A DNA stretch of 50,833 nt from an uncultured Lachnospiraceae bacterium (GTDB taxonomy: Bacteria; Bacillota; Clostridia; Lachnospirales; Lachnospiraceae): assembly GCA_902781455.1 (NCBI GenBank), contig CACZJF010000024.1, positions 1 to 50,833 on the forward strand, read 5' to 3'. Below, in pieces: positions 50,790 through 50,833 of this stretch. The notes beneath the pieces are model-generated. The model saw only the letters and a program-made list of their open reading frames with translations. It ran no database searches and had not been told where the DNA came from. Numbering within the stretch: the stretch's first letter is position 1; each line of letters starts with the position of its first letter. The translations under genes were made by a program, and so were the position numbers.

Positions 50790-50833
50790 ATATAAAACAA
50801 AACGTATCTGTTCTGGTTCGCTATGGCAGAAAC

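Overview
The window looks like a chromosomal segment of a low-to-mid-GC Firmicute of class Clostridia, most likely a Lachnospiraceae-type gut or rumen anaerobe. This is inferred from gene families, not from an rRNA: indolepyruvate:ferredoxin oxidoreductase, a YerC/TrpR-like regulator, a DUF5702 protein, a glutamate 5-kinase without a PUA domain, a double-glycine-leader peptide, GH3 enzymes beside ABC sugar importers that lack their own ATPase, and strong AGGAGG ribosome binding sites. No rRNA or complete tRNA is visible.

Left end (1-7.5 kb): a cyclic-di-GMP signalling block. Three decayed genes (an EAL tail, a stub with only the two ends of a gene, and a large PAS/GGDEF/receiver/GGDEF gene broken by two out-of-frame deletions) precede two intact genes: a periplasmic-type sensor with degenerate GGDEF and intact EAL, and a membrane diguanylate cyclase with intact GGDEF and I-site. 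From 7.5 to 10.2 kb lies a small AT-rich island with a tyrosine recombinase, an unknown gene, 12-bp direct repeats and a degenerate fragment resembling the 3' part of tRNA-Arg(CCU): an integrated-element remnant.

Middle (10-24 kb): protein-tyrosine phosphatase, WYL regulator, MATE exporter, a double-glycine-leader/SH3-like small secreted protein, a radical SAM protein with SPASM-like cysteines, then a minus-strand operon for phosphatidylethanolamine synthesis (PAP2 protein, UPF0104 flippase-like protein, pssA, psd) closed by a terminator, with a separate DUF5702 gene. Next come an XRE regulator with KKTTSGST repeats, a HAD phosphatase, a Gx-type transporter and proB.

24-32.4 kb: an apparent aromatic amino acid module: YerC-like regulator, iorA, iorB, class I aminotransferase, AMP-forming acyl-CoA ligase and a sodium/solute symporter. 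Together they could turn aromatic amino acids into arylacetyl-CoA and arylacetate, or run in reverse. 

32.4-48 kb: two glycan-uptake loci, each with a solute-binding protein, two permeases and a GH3 glycosidase. The first GH3 has permuted domain order and is followed at 14 bp by a Lon-type AAA+ protein that has lost its protease domain. The second locus has a divergent AraC regulator with a 21-bp-spaced direct repeat at the presumed promoter. Both binding proteins have signal peptides but no lipobox cysteine.

Right end (48-50.8 kb): a candidate free-standing small RNA with its own promoter and terminator, a YitT-family membrane protein, a remnant of an MBL-fold gene and a stand-alone ATP-pyrophosphatase subunit of GMP synthase. 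A second structured non-coding region lies at 32.55-32.76 kb. Short tandem repeats of 24-45 bp sit beside many gene ends, and a 177-bp palindromic MITE-like element lies at 36.6-36.8 kb.
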